A DNA stretch of 64,000 nucleotides. Source: Arabidopsis thaliana (Eukaryota; Streptophyta; Magnoliopsida; Brassicales; Brassicaceae). Position 1 is the stretch's first letter, and every line of letters starts with the position of its first letter. The stretch is taken from NCBI RefSeq assembly GCF_000001735.4, contig NC_003074.8:11656101-11720100 (forward strand), read 5' to 3'. The notes beneath the pieces are model-generated. The model ran no database searches, was not told the DNA's origin, and worked only from the letters and a program-made list of their open reading frames with translations. The position numbers were made by a program, and so were the translations under genes. This document shows, piece by piece, positions 9,256-19,245 of this stretch.

Positions 9256-12200
9256 ATGGAGACAACAATGCAGCAAGTTATTCCAATCTTCAATGGTGAA
9301 TCGTATGGCTTTTGGAAAATCAAGATGATAACCATCTTGAAAACACGGAAGCTGTGGGATGTTATCGAAAATGGGGTTACGTCGAATTCGTCGCCTGAAA
9401 CCTCACCGGCGTTAACTAGAGAGCGTGACGATCAAGTGATGAAGGATATGATGGCTCTTCAGATTCTTCAAAGTGCAGTTTCTGATTCAATATTTCCGAG
9501 AATCGCTCCGGCATCAAGCGCAACAGAAGCGTGGAACGCTTTGGAAATGGAGTTCCAAGGAAGTTCACAAGTTAAGATGATCAATCTTCAGACCTTAAGA
9601 AGAGAATATGAGAATCTAAAGATGGAGGAAGGTGAAACCATAAATGATTTTACAACCAAGTTGATTAATCTGAGTAATCAACTAAGAGTTCATGGAGAAG
9701 AGAAGTCCGATTACCAAGTGGTTCAAAAGATTCTAATCTCCGTACCACAACAATTCGACAGTATCGTTGGGGTACTTGAACAAACGAAAGACCTATCAAC
9801 TCTTTCTGTCACAGAATTGATAGGAACACTGAAAGCGCATGAGAGGCGTTTAAATCTCCGAGAAGATCGTATCAATGAGGGTGCGTTTAATGGAGAAAAG
9901 CTTGGCTCAAGAGGAGAAAACAAGCAAAACAAAATTCGCCATGGGAAGACCAACATGTGGTGTGGCGTGTGTAAAAGGAACAATCACAATGAGGTAGATT
10001 GTTTCAGAAAGAAGAGTGAAAGCATTTCACAAAGAGGTGGAAGCTATGAAAGAAGATGCTATGTGTGCGACAAGCAAGGACACATAGCCAGAGATTGCAA
10101 ACTTAGAAAAGGTGAAAGAGCACATCTAAGTATTGAAGAATCAGAAGATGAAAAAGAAGATGAGTGTCATATGCTCTTTAGTGCTGTTGAAGAAAAAGAG
10201 ATCTCAACAATTGGAGAAGAAACGTGGTTGGTAGATAGCGGATGCACCAATCACATGTCTAAAGATGTTAGACACTTCATCGCTTTGGATCGCAGCAAGA
10301 AAATTATCATACGGATTGGTAATGGTGGAAAGGTTGTGTCTGAAGGCAAAGGAGATATAAGAGTATCCACAAACAAAGGAGATCATGTCATCAAAGATGT
10401 ACTTTATGTACCCGAACTAGCAAGAAATTTGCTTAGTGTCTCTCAAATGATATCCAACGGGTATCGAGTCATCTTTGAAGACAACAAGTGTGTGATTCAA
10501 GATTTAAAAGGAAGGAAGATCTTAGACATCAAGATGAAGGACAGAAGTTTTCCAATTATTTGGAAAAAATCAAGAGAAGAAACGTATATGGCTTTCGAAG
10601 AAAAAGAAGAACAAACAGATCTTTGGCACAAACGATTTGGTCATGTGAATTATGACAAGATAGAGACAATGCAAACGCTGAAGATTGTGGAAAAGCTTCC
10701 AAAGTTTGAAGTAATAAAAGGCATATGTGCGGCTTGTGAGATGGGAAAACAATCAAGGAGGAGTTTTCCAAAGAAATCTCAAAGCAACACAAACAAAACC
10801 TTGGAGCTTATTCATTCGGACGTGTGTGGTCCAATGCAAACGGAGTCAATAAATGGGAGCAGGTACTTCCTCACATTTATTGATGATTTCTCAAGGATGA
10901 CATGGGTGTATTTCTTGAAAAACAAGAGTGAAGTGATCACAAAGTTCAAGATATTCAAGCCTTATGTGGAGAACCAATCGGAGAGTCGAATCAAAAGGCT
11001 TAGAACAGATGGAGGTGGAGAATTTCTATCAAGAGAATTCATCAAACTATGTCAAGAGAGTGGCATACATCATGAGATAACAACTCCTTACTCTCCACAA
11101 CAAAATGGTGTTGCGGAAAGGAGAAACAGAACACTCGTAGAGATGGCAAGATCAATGATCGAAGAGAAGAAGTTATCTAACAAGTTTTGGGCTGAAGCTA
11201 TTGCAACATCAACATACTTGCAAAATAGATTGCCATCTAAGTCACTGGAAAAAGGAGTTACACCAATGGAGATATGGAGTGGAAAGAAACCAAGTGTTGA
11301 TCACTTGAAAGTTTTTGGATGTGTATGTTACATACACATACCGGATGAGAAGAGAAGAAAGCTCGACACTAAAGCCAAGCAAGGGATATTCGTAGGCTAC
11401 AGCAATGAATCAAAAGGGTATAGAGTGTTCTTGCTAAATGAAGAAAAGATCGAAGTGTCAAAAGATGTGACATTCGATGAGAAGAAAACATGGAGCCATG
11501 ATGAAAAAGGAGAAAGAAAAGCGATTCTATCGCTAGTCAAGATCAATTCACAAGAACAAGGAGGAGGGAATGATCTAAACGCCCATATAGATCAAGTAAG
11601 TAACGCATTCAATCAACTTCATATTTCGAGTAGAGGAGTGCAAAACTCACATGAAGAAGGAGAAGAATCTGTTGGTCCAAGAGGTTTCAGATCAATCAAT
11701 AATCTTATGGACCAAACAAATGAAGTTGAAGGAGAGGCTCTTATACATGAGATGTGTCTCATGATGGCTGAAGAACCACAAGCTTTGGAGGAAGCAATGA
11801 AAGATGAAAAGTGGATAGAAGCCATGAGAGAAGAGTTGCGAATGATAGAGAAGAACAAAACATGGGAAGTTGTGGCGAGACCAAAAGACAAAAATGTGAT
11901 CAGTGTCAAATGGATCTTTCGGTTGAAAACTGATGCAAGTGGAGAAGCAATCAAACGCAAAGCAAGATTGGTGGCCAGAGGATTCACACAAGAATATGGT
12001 GTGGATTATCTTGAAACTTTTGCACCGGTTTCAAGATATGATACAATAAGAACCATAATGGCGATTGCGGCTCAACAAGGATGGAAACTCTTCCAAATGG
12101 ATGTGAAGTCAGCGTTCTTAAATGGAGACTTGGAAGAAGAAGTTTACATAGAACAACCACCAGGTTTCATAGAAGAAAAAGAAGAAGGAAAAGTTCTTAA

Positions 12201-13302
12201 ACTTCACAAAGCGCTATACGGGTTAAAACAAGCACCTAGAGCATGGTATGGACGCATTGATGGATACTTTATCAAGAATGGTTTTGAGAGAAGCATCAAT
12301 GATGCAGCATTTTATGTGAAGAAGACTTCAAAGGAGATATTGGTGGTTAGTCTCTATGTTGATGACATCATAGTCACAGGAAGCAACGTAAAAGAGATTG
12401 AACGATTCAAGGAGGAGATGAAGAATGAGTTTGAAATGACAGACTTAGGAGAACTAAGTTACTTTCTTGGCATGGAAGTAAACCAAGACGATGAAGGCAT
12501 TTTCTTATCACAAGAAAACTACGCAAAGAAGCTTTTGAAGAAATTTGGAATGCAAGAGTGCAAGAGTGTGTCAACGCCATTGACGCCCCACGGTAAAATA
12601 GAGGAGGTCTTAAGTGAAAAGCTTGAAGACGTTACGATGTATAGAAGCATGATTGGAGGTATGTTGTATCTTTGTGCTTCTAGACCAGACATCATGTATG
12701 CGAGTTCTTACTTGTCTCGCTACATGAGATCTCCATTAAAGCAACATCTTCAAGAAGCCAAAAGGGTTCTTAGATATGTTAAAGGTACTTTGACATATGG
12801 GATTCATTTCAAGCGAGTAGAAAAACCAGAATTGGTGGGATTTTCTGATAGCGATTGGGCCGGATCAGTTGAGGACAAGAAGAGTACAAGTGGCTACGTC
12901 TTTACGATCGGATCAGGTGCATTTTGTTGGAATTCCAGCAAGCAGAAGACGGTTGCCCAATCAACGGCCGAGGCGGAGTACATTGCCGTTTGCTCAGCAG
13001 CAAACCAAGCAATATGGTTACAAAGGTTGGTGAATGAGATCGGTTTCAAGGCAGAGAAAGGTATAAGGATCTTCTGTGATAACAAATCAGCGATTGCAAT
13101 CGGAAAGAATCCAGTTCAACATCGTCGGACCAAGCATATCGACATCAAATATCATTTCGTTCGAGAGGCTCAACAGAATGGGAAGATCAAACTTGAGTAC
13201 TGTCCAGGAGAGTTACAAATAGCTGACATATTGACAAAGCCTTTAAACACAACAAGGTTCGAGGTCTTACGAGAAGAGCTAGGCGTAACTATGAAGCCAT
13301 GA
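9256..13302 (+). CDS. Copia gag-pol polyprotein, intact (1348 aa)
   Basis: One frame encodes all retrotransposon functions. In order: a Gag capsid-like region (residues about 1-225); two CCHC zinc knuckles (CGVCKRNNHNEVDC near 236 and CYVCDKQGHIARDC near 268); an aspartic protease (WLVDSGCTNHM near 325); a GAG-pre-integrase segment with the integrase zinc site (LWHKRFGH, CAACEMGK); and the integrase catalytic residues in IHSDVCGPM, RTDGGGEF and NGVAERRN. Then come reverse transcriptase (TFAPVSRYD, LYVDDIIVTG near 1034) and RNase H (FSDSDWAG near 1196, STAEAEY, CDNKSAI, HIDIKYHFVRE). The length is that of a full copia polyprotein and no key residue is missing. The ATG at 9256 follows the primer site. 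The frame ends at TGA 13300-13302, just before the polypurine tract. Confidence 0.97.
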   Translation: METTMQQVIPIFNGESYGFWKIKMITILKTRKLWDVIENGVTSNSSPETSPALTRERDDQVMKDMMALQILQSAVSDSIFPRIAPASSATEAWNALEMEFQGSSQVKMINLQTLRREYENLKMEEGETINDFTTKLINLSNQLRVHGEEKSDYQVVQKILISVPQQFDSIVGVLEQTKDLSTLSVTELIGTLKAHERRLNLREDRINEGAFNGEKLGSRGENKQNKIRHGKTNMWCGVCKRNNHNEVDCFRKKSESISQRGGSYERRCYVCDKQGHIARDCKLRKGERAHLSIEESEDEKEDECHMLFSAVEEKEISTIGEETWLVDSGCTNHMSKDVRHFIALDRSKKIIIRIGNGGKVVSEGKGDIRVSTNKGDHVIKDVLYVPELARNLLSVSQMISNGYRVIFEDNKCVIQDLKGRKILDIKMKDRSFPIIWKKSREETYMAFEEKEEQTDLWHKRFGHVNYDKIETMQTLKIVEKLPKFEVIKGICAACEMGKQSRRSFPKKSQSNTNKTLELIHSDVCGPMQTESINGSRYFLTFIDDFSRMTWVYFLKNKSEVITKFKIFKPYVENQSESRIKRLRTDGGGEFLSREFIKLCQESGIHHEITTPYSPQQNGVAERRNRTLVEMARSMIEEKKLSNKFWAEAIATSTYLQNRLPSKSLEKGVTPMEIWSGKKPSVDHLKVFGCVCYIHIPDEKRRKLDTKAKQGIFVGYSNESKGYRVFLLNEEKIEVSKDVTFDEKKTWSHDEKGERKAILSLVKINSQEQGGGNDLNAHIDQVSNAFNQLHISSRGVQNSHEEGEESVGPRGFRSINNLMDQTNEVEGEALIHEMCLMMAEEPQALEEAMKDEKWIEAMREELRMIEKNKTWEVVARPKDKNVISVKWIFRLKTDASGEAIKRKARLVARGFTQEYGVDYLETFAPVSRYDTIRTIMAIAAQQGWKLFQMDVKSAFLNGDLEEEVYIEQPPGFIEEKEEGKVLKLHKALYGLKQAPRAWYGRIDGYFIKNGFERSINDAAFYVKKTSKEILVVSLYVDDIIVTGSNVKEIERFKEEMKNEFEMTDLGELSYFLGMEVNQDDEGIFLSQENYAKKLLKKFGMQECKSVSTPLTPHGKIEEVLSEKLEDVTMYRSMIGGMLYLCASRPDIMYASSYLSRYMRSPLKQHLQEAKRVLRYVKGTLTYGIHFKRVEKPELVGFSDSDWAGSVEDKKSTSGYVFTIGSGAFCWNSSKQKTVAQSTAEAEYIAVCSAANQAIWLQRLVNEIGFKAEKGIRIFCDNKSAIAIGKNPVQHRRTKHIDIKYHFVREAQQNGKIKLEYCPGELQIADILTKPLNTTRFEVLREELGVTMKP

Positions 13303-13313
13303 TCAAGGAGGAG
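13303..13313 (+). promoter_or_regulatory. Polypurine tract of the intact copia element
   Basis: The stretch TCAAGGAGGAG lies between the gag-pol stop codon and the first TG of the 3' LTR. It is purine-rich and in the position where plus-strand DNA synthesis is primed. Confidence 0.85.
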
Positions 13314-13687
13314 TGTTGGACGTGATCAAGTCTTCATCTTATTTTATTATCTTAGAGGAGTAGTATATTATATAGTTAAGTAACTGATTTATAAACTATT
13401 CGTATCACACCGAAAAGATACGTATAGAATTGTTAACTACAAAACAGTTACGTGTGTGTGTATGTGTCTTTACATTGGGTTGTCTTCTAGAGACGTGTCC
13501 CTCAGTTAAAGTGTGTCATGTAAACCTATAAATACTGTTTATGTATCTAATAAAAGTGTGTGGTTTGTGTTTACAATAATTAGTGCAATACGTTGAGTGT
13601 CGAAAGAGAAACAGAGAGAGTAAGACAAAACAGAGTAAAATCTGTGTTGTCCGATCCTTAATAACTTTGAGAGATCAAAGTTCTACA
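13314..13687 (+). repeat. 3' LTR of the intact copia element
   Basis: 374 bp, the same length as the 5' LTR and reading identically to it throughout. It starts TG right after the polypurine tract, ends CA, and is followed by the second copy of the ACACA target duplication. Confidence 0.96.
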
Positions 13688-14326
13688 ACACATAGGCGAA
13701 GAAGACACCGAGCGGAACAATTGAACCAAATGGAAGCTCAGCTAGAAGAGCTTCGAAATGGAGGGCTTGATGAAGCAGAGGATGTGGTGTTGTGGAAAGG
13801 AAAAGGCGACTGTTTTACACCATGTTTCAAGATGAAAGACACATGGGCTGCAACACGAGAACAAAGGACACACGTTGAATGGCATAAAGGTATATGGTTC
13901 CCACATACCACACCTAGATACTCATTCATCGCTTGGCTTGCAATAAAGAATCGATTGGCGACAGGGGACATAATGCAGTGTTGGAATGTCGGGGCTAACG
14001 CTGCATGTGTATTCTGCTCAGAGCCTATGGAAACAAGAAACCACTTGTTCTTCTCGTGCCGATACTCACAAGAAATTTGGTCAGGCCTCACTTCAAATCT
14101 GCTCACAAGCCATTACACAACTGATTGGACTACCACCCTCAAACTCCTCACGGACAAGACGATGGGAAAAGATAGGTTGTTTCTCTTGCGATATGCTTTT
14201 CAGATTCTCGTTCACTCGATATGGAAACAAAGAAACAGTAGAAGACATGGTGAAAAACCATTACAGTCATCTTCCTTACTGCGAAGGCTAGACAAGGAGA
14301 TTCAAAATAAGTTGTCTTCCGTATGA
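13688..14326 (+). pseudogene. LINE ORF2 C-terminus with zf-RVT domain
   Basis: The LINE frame resumes after the copia insertion with RRRRHRAEQLNQMEAQLEEL. The reverse-transcriptase-associated zinc-binding domain (zf-RVT) follows: WHKGIWFPHTTPRYSFIAW, NRLATGDIMQCWN, CVFCSEPMETRNHLFF and SCRYSQEIW, with the Cys and His ligands present. The frame closes at TGA 14324-14326 after a basic tail. This segment itself is open, although the rest of the LINE is broken. Confidence 0.93.
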
Positions 14327-14509
14327 GAGCAAGGAGACGGGAGATACGCCGGATGTATGTCACTTTGGTTCGCCACAAGATAAGCAAAGCCTGGTCGTTT
14401 TGTTTTTCTCTAACAATGTCTAAGCAAACCTTTTAACTTACATTTGCACTTGATGTACAAACGTTTTTTTCGAATAAATTTTACATTTTTATTCAAAAAA
14501 AAAAAAAAA
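14327..14509 (+). other. LINE 3' UTR and poly(A) tail
   Basis: About 170 bp of non-coding sequence follows the LINE stop codon and ends in fifteen A residues (14495-14509) preceded by TTTATTC. The poly(A) tract marks the 3' end of the original LINE insertion. The matching target duplication at the LINE 5' end was not found because that end is missing or hidden. Confidence 0.85.
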
Positions 14510-15470
14510 TCACCTTAGAAGAGCTCACTAGAGCCGGTTAAGATACTACAGATGATGGAGCCAAAATGGCGCACGCTCAAGCTTCAAACCTTGAACATCG
14601 GATTGGAAAAACCTTTATATGAATGTAGGGTCCAAAACTCCCAAAATCAAGCTGAGCCGCTTCAAACTTCAGCTTTTGAAATCACCCCCAAACTCATGTC
14701 CTCTTATCATTATAACTAAAGGATCTTTCATTTTATTTAACTCATCGTCTTGCACTACCCAACCCAAAGGTTCCAACTATACCCGAAGCTTTCTAAAGGT
14801 CCAAAGACTTTTTTTTTTTCGAGCCAGACTATTCAAGCCAAGAAAAGCCAAACCCCACAAGCCAGTACTTTTCAATTCCATATTATAAACTTATCTGTCT
14901 TGTTTTAGTCCCACTAAAAACAACAGAATTTAATTTAGGTTGAGCTAAAACCCTTGACAAAAGTGTATAGTCGTCGATTCAGTAGCACACTCATCACTCA
15001 TCAGATTTGATAGTTGACCTAAAGTATGACTACTCCATTTCAACTAACAAATGAAAATAAAAGAGACCTAAGGGTTAGAGGATTGAAACTATACTCTCAA
15101 GTCTTTTATCACTAGGCTACTACCAGCTAGTTAACTTGATGGATTTAAGCAAGAAAACGTAGAATTTATATTCGAGCAGATTGTTTAGCTAAAAAAGCTT
15201 GGGTTTGAAATTGCCTTTTCTCCCATATAAGCACGTCGGTTCCTAAATAACTCTTTCTAGCGGAGAGTGTCTTTCCAATAATTTAATAAAAATGGTGTTT
15301 GTATATCAAAAAAAAAAGAAAAAAGAAACTGATCGAGATAGAACGTTTGCAGTTTTATAAACAATTTAAAAAACAAAAAAAATTAAACTCAATGTATTTT
15401 TTATTAATTCACAAACAATAATAAATCATAGGATCGAATATTTACACGGTATCAAAACCTACTCGCCGCT
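14510..15470. other. Intergenic, no gene seen
   Basis: This stretch between the LINE tail and the RALF gene is AT-rich, with stop codons in all frames. The only structured item is a tRNA-like module at 15061-15130 on the minus strand (listed separately). A mixed A/G run near 15308-15330 could be the tail of another small retroelement, but nothing upstream of it supports that. Confidence 0.6.
15061..15130 (-). other. tRNA-like / SINE-head-like module
   Basis: Read on the minus strand, an A-box-like TAGCCTAGTGAT (15119-15108) lies about 20-30 bases before a B-box-like AGTTTCAATCC (15089-15079). These are the spacing and consensus of an internal RNA polymerase III promoter. No stable cloverleaf is evident and no poly(A) or pol III terminator was assigned, so it is a SINE head or tRNA relic rather than a functional tRNA. 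Confidence 0.35.
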
Positions 15471-15480
15471 ACTATATAAA
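15471..15480 (+). promoter_or_regulatory. Candidate TATA box for the RALF gene
   Basis: ACTATATAAA lies 160 bp upstream of the RALF start codon. It is the best TATA match on the correct strand, and a start site near 15505 would give a 5' UTR of about 135 bp. A second, weaker ATATATGG lies at about 15573. Assigned by sequence and distance only. Confidence 0.4.
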
Positions 15481-15640
15481 AATTGAAGTCAAATATCAAC
15501 CGCAATTATTAAACCAGCAAGACAATAATTCATAAACTTAATATAAACATAAATAAATTAATGTTACACAACGATATATGGTGAGGGTTATTACTATCTT
15601 CTTCCTCTCAAAACACATCTCCTAACCTTAAGCTTTAGAC

Positions 15641-15994
15641 ATGACCAAAACATTTTTCTCCTTCTCCTTCTTCTTCACCAGCTCTCTTCTCCTTCTCCTC
15701 GCGGCAACTTCCGCAACCGCATCTACAGGGAATGTTACTAGTGGGTTGAGATATGACGGATGTGCTCCTGGAGACACCGTTGGAGAATGTATAACCGCAA
15801 CGGTTGAGGAGGAGGATGAGGAAGGAGTTGAGGCGGTAGTCCGGCGGATTCTACAACAAAGAAAGTACTTAAGCTACAAAACTTTGCAGAAGCAGCCAAC
15901 TTGTGATGGTAGAATTGCTGGTAATTGCATAGGGACTGTTAATCCAAAAGGTGCAACTTGTACTTACTACCAGAGATGCAAACGTGCCGCATAG
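15641..15994 (+). CDS. RALF32: RALF-family secreted peptide precursor
   Basis: RALF (rapid alkalinisation factor) peptides are secreted signals sensed at the cell surface by FERONIA-type receptor kinases. The 117-residue precursor has a hydrophobic signal peptide (residues 1-28), an N-glycosylation site (NVT at 31), an acidic propeptide (EEEDEEG at 56-62), and a dibasic RRIL motif (68-71) of the kind cut by the subtilase S1P. The mature peptide has YLSY (76-79, a variant of YISY) and four Cys (88, 96, 107, 113) ending in YYQRCKR. It is intronless, as RALF genes usually are. The mature region and length match what I recall of Arabidopsis RALF32; that symbol is from memory. It is one of only two intact host genes in a transposon-dense window. 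Confidence 0.93.
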   Translation: MTKTFFSFSFFFTSSLLLLLAATSATASTGNVTSGLRYDGCAPGDTVGECITATVEEEDEEGVEAVVRRILQQRKYLSYKTLQKQPTCDGRIAGNCIGTVNPKGATCTYYQRCKRAA

Positions 15995-17484
15995 TTATTT
16001 ATCTTCGTGTCTTTTTTATAATTGTAATTATGTTGCCTTTTTCTTCTTAATTATGTGTGTTTTATTAAAATGTAAAAGATTTTTTGATTAAAATGTAAAA
16101 GAATTTAAAGTAATAATAAGAAAGTTGGGTAGGTTAAAAAAAATAAAATTTGTTGATCAAGTTTAATGCATAGAACATTTCTAGATGTGTATAAGAAAGT
16201 TTGAATCAATGAATCAATGAAACATATTATGCAACCGGATCTCCACTAATTGTGAGGTTGACAATAGCTATTAAAATACAAATTCCTATATAACTAAAAA
16301 TAACACTTATCAAATGAGTTTTTATTTATTTTTGAAGCTTTATATGCATATAAACAGGCCTATATATTATTGATAAATATATAAACCTACAGTACTTTGT
16401 TTACTTGAGATCATTTTTTCGTTTATTTTTTTCAAAATACATCAAGTTAAGATCCTGAATTCATGGAAATAATACACTTTCAAATTTGGTGAAACCATTG
16501 AAATGTTCTTAGCTGATGAGCAATACCGTGCCTATGAGTAATAAAAAAAGGCATTTGTCTCAGGTTTTTAAAATATAAAACATTTTTTAGGGCCCCAAAT
16601 ATTAAAGATGATGTATCATAATGGTTTTGAAGTATCCTATTTTATTTGAATAATTAAGGATCAATTCCTTTTCCATGTTCCTTTAATATAAACTAAGTTT
16701 TCAATCCATGCTACACGTGAATATTTTCGATATATTTTGGTTAAAAATACATACAATTAGTTATAAATTTTAAATTAAAGTAAAATTTCATTTCAAATAC
16801 ACCATATTCAAATTATTAAAATAATAGTATTGAAGAATCAAATTTAATTAAAAGAACCACAAACCAATTTTATTATTTTATATTCAATTGGTTGTCAAAC
16901 CTATGTCTTCGTATTTCTCTCAAGATTCTTTATCTTTTACTTTTCATATCTTTTATTGTCATCTTAACTATCAATTTTCTTTTGGAAGTTATCATCATTA
17001 CTTTCACTGTTCGCTTCTTCGTTATACTTTTCATCTTCGTTTTTATGTTGAGCTACATATATATGAACTAAACGTTGTCATAAAGATATCATGTCATAAT
17101 TGTTTCTCACTTTCTTTTGCCATATTTCATAATCCAAGTTTATCTTATGGTGTCAACCAAGTTTCTCTCTTTCTTTATCATTTTTAGATAAAAATCAGCC
17201 GTTTTTGTACCTAAATTTTGATGTCAATTGTTCAAAATGCAAAGAAACTTTCATCAATTAAATTTATTATCTTTATTACGCCTTACTAATTCCCCTTTTT
17301 TAATTGAAATCGGTACTTAAAAAAGAACAACTATTTCCACAATTTCAACAGAAGTCTTCATACTTTTGGACTCGTTAGATACCATCCAACCAAAGTACAT
17401 ACAACCTAAGTTAAAAAAGAATCATGCAAGATGTTGCCTTATTGTTCATAATGCATCTACTTGTTGTTTTAACATAAACAATTT
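15995..17484. other. Intergenic, AT-rich, no gene seen
   Basis: This holds the RALF 3' flank (AATTATGTGTG and TATTAAAATG stretches near 16050) and long AT-rich DNA. A roughly 100-codon open frame at 16888-17187 is Phe/Tyr/His-rich with no recognisable domain and is probably chance. No inverted or direct repeats with clear edges were seen. Confidence 0.55.
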
Positions 17485-17968
17485 TAACTATACTAGGGTA
17501 GAATTCGGGCTACGCCTAGAAACATTTGATATTTTAAAGTTTGTTAATTTTGAAAAAACAAAAAACATATAATGTTGTATTTAACATTTTACTAAAGAAA
17601 CCATATATATAATACTATTAATGGTTTAACTCTATCTATTTATTGTTATTTCAATGTTATTTATATTTAATTTAATTATTGCTTATTTTTATCATTAATA
17701 GGGGCATAGAATTATTGATTTGAGATTATTTATGTTCTATAAACAATCTCCCCTTATAGCACCAATGATTTTCTAAAATGTATTAAAATCCTACCTTATT
17801 GAATTTACCATTTGTTAAAATCAATCCAAATATATGGTTATTTGATTAATCATTTATAAAAATGTGCAAAACTCGGATTTTGTAGTAAAATTATATATGA
17901 TATGATTTAGAATGATTTGAGAGACAATTTACACTGAAAATTGTGGATAGGAAATCACACCGTATATG
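17485..17968. other. Possible Helitron-like fragment flanking the CACTA nest (left part)
   Basis: Contains ACTAGGGTAGAATTCGGGC followed by TACGCC, a GC-rich entry into AT-rich sequence of the kind seen near the ends of small Arabidopsis Helitrons. The right flank of the CACTA nest (from about 38090) has ACCCGTGGTACACCGC, another Helitron-like string. If both belong to one element, CACTA-1 landed in it. No 5'-TC or CTRR-3' end was fixed. Confidence 0.3.
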
Positions 17969-18395
17969 TACTATAAGAAATATCTACATTATTAGCCAGA
18001 AAAAGAGCTATTAAATGTCATCCATAGCGTTTTTATAAACGCTTTCTTATGCCCCTATTATGTTAGACCCTCCATATACGATAGCGTTTTTTCCATATGC
18101 TACGATAAAGTACTATACCATAACATTAGTAAAACGCTTTCATAAATCAACTTATACTAGCGATATATAGACGCTATGATCTATAATTTTTATGATGCTA
18201 TAATATTCAGTGCCATAACTCTAATTTTATGCGATTGGTTTTAAGCTATTTGCATTTGGTGGAACCTATTTAGTTTTCAAAATATCTGATATATATAATA
18301 AAAACATCCAAAAGATATACATCATTTCATAAACCAAAAATTAATTCATACATAACACAAGTCTCAATCCAATACTTAACCTAATATCCTAACTT

Positions 18396-18505
18396 TTATA
18401 TACTACTTCTGCTAAGGAAGTTATTGATGAGATCATGCAAAATCCTTACTTTGTTTTCTAGATATTGGACTCGGTTCTTCAAGGAAGTTAGCTCAGCTTC
18501 ATAGG
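18396..18505 (-). pseudogene. CACTA-1 internal gene, last coding part (coiled-coil-like), beyond the CACTA-2 insertion
   Basis: Read from 18505 downwards in the phase left by exon 2 (one base over at 37180), the frame stays open for 35 codons and stops at TAA (18398-18396). The sequence has YEAELTSLKNRVQYLE and then VRILHDLINN. Leu and Val are spaced three and four apart over about 25 residues, as in a short coiled coil or leucine zipper. With exons 1 and 2 it would make a 119-codon gene. Continuity of phase on both sides of a large insertion supports it having been a real gene before CACTA-2 arrived. Confidence 0.55.
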
Positions 18506-19087
18506 TTCTACAAGAAAACCTGCAATTTGGGACGGTTTGTTGTGACCACTTATTCAGTCACAAATTATAGTGACTTCTTTGTGACGATTTTGTGACCGTA
18601 ACAACCACGATATAGGTAGATGCTAAACGGTCGCTAATTAACGACCAGTGGTTGTTGTCGGAACGGTCACATATGAACGACTATTTTCGGACCCTGTTGC
18701 GACGCAATAAAAATGGTCGCATATAAATCGCAAAGAGCGACTACTTACTGACGTCATGTTGGTCAGAAATGATAGTCCCAATATCGTCTTAAAGTAGTCG
18801 CGAAGAGTAGGTAGAAAATGTCGAAAATATGAAAATAATTGGGAAAAATGTCAAAAAATGCGCCAATTTTCAAATTTGGGACGAAAAAAGCATGAACTTT
18901 CGAAATGTCATTTAAATCTTAAAGTTTGGGTTGACTTCTTAAAAAAATGTCTAAGTTTTGTTGACCTGGCCATTTAAAGCGTGCCGTGAAATTTCCGTTA
19001 ACGGAAAAATAACGGAGTTAATTTTCCGTTAACAGCTCAAAATGACGTCGTTTTAAAAATTAAAAATAAATAAAAAACTGACAACAG

Positions 19088-19150
19088 CCTAGACTAGAAC
19101 CTTAGATCACTGGATCTGTAGTCAAGCATTAAACCGTTGAGCTACTCACG
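19088..19150 (-). other. tRNA-like module in the left arm of the foldback element
   Basis: On the minus strand the sequence runs GCGTGAGTAGCTCAACGGTT, then an anticodon-arm-like stretch, and then AGGTTCTAGTC. That is the order and spacing of tRNA A and B boxes (TAGCTCAACGG and GGTTCNANTC types). Stem pairing is degraded, so it is a relic. Confidence 0.45.
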
Positions 19151-19245
19151 CTTTTGGTGTTTACTTAAGCTAATAGATATATATATATTCGTAGATGTAA
19201 TTAATTGAAAAACACAAACCTAAAAGCTCCATTGTTGCCTGCGTA

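Larger units (their letters stand above)
8869..13687 (+). mobile_element. Complete, young Ty1/copia retrotransposon
   Basis: This is a 4819-bp element with 374-bp LTRs at both ends, a primer binding site, one full-length gag-pol frame and a polypurine tract. It is flanked by a perfect 5-bp target duplication, ACACA at 8864-8868 and 13688-13692. The two LTRs read identically base for base by eye, which implies very recent insertion. It sits inside the LINE, and the LINE frame continues directly on both sides. It has every visible part needed for autonomous transposition. Confidence 0.97.
4440..14509 (+). mobile_element. LINE (non-LTR retrotransposon), fragmented by two or three later insertions
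   Basis: Ordered LINE segments run left to right: ORF1 tail (4449-4772), endonuclease (4872-5678), reverse transcriptase (5715-7424), the C-terminal region (7425-7589, 8636-8868 and 13688-14326), a 3' UTR and a 15-bp poly(A) tail (14495-14509). The coding sense resumes exactly across the insertions at 7590-8630 and 8869-13687 once one copy of each 5-bp target duplication is removed. The 5' end is not identified; the MULE and copia element 1 sit upstream. Several frameshifts and stops show that the LINE is old. Confidence 0.88.

Noticed and set aside
9723..13085. Several minus-strand frames of 60-120 codons inside the intact copia
   Set aside because: Shadow frames opposite the gag-pol frame, with no known domain and no promoter context.
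15471..15500. Copia primer-site-like CGGTATCAAAACC upstream of the RALF gene (about 15449)
   Set aside because: Only part of the TGGTATCAGAGC consensus matches, and no LTR or gag sequence adjoins it.
16888..17187. 99-codon open frame downstream of the RALF gene
   Set aside because: Phe/Tyr/His/Ser-rich translation typical of AT-rich non-coding DNA, without a domain or gene-like flanks.
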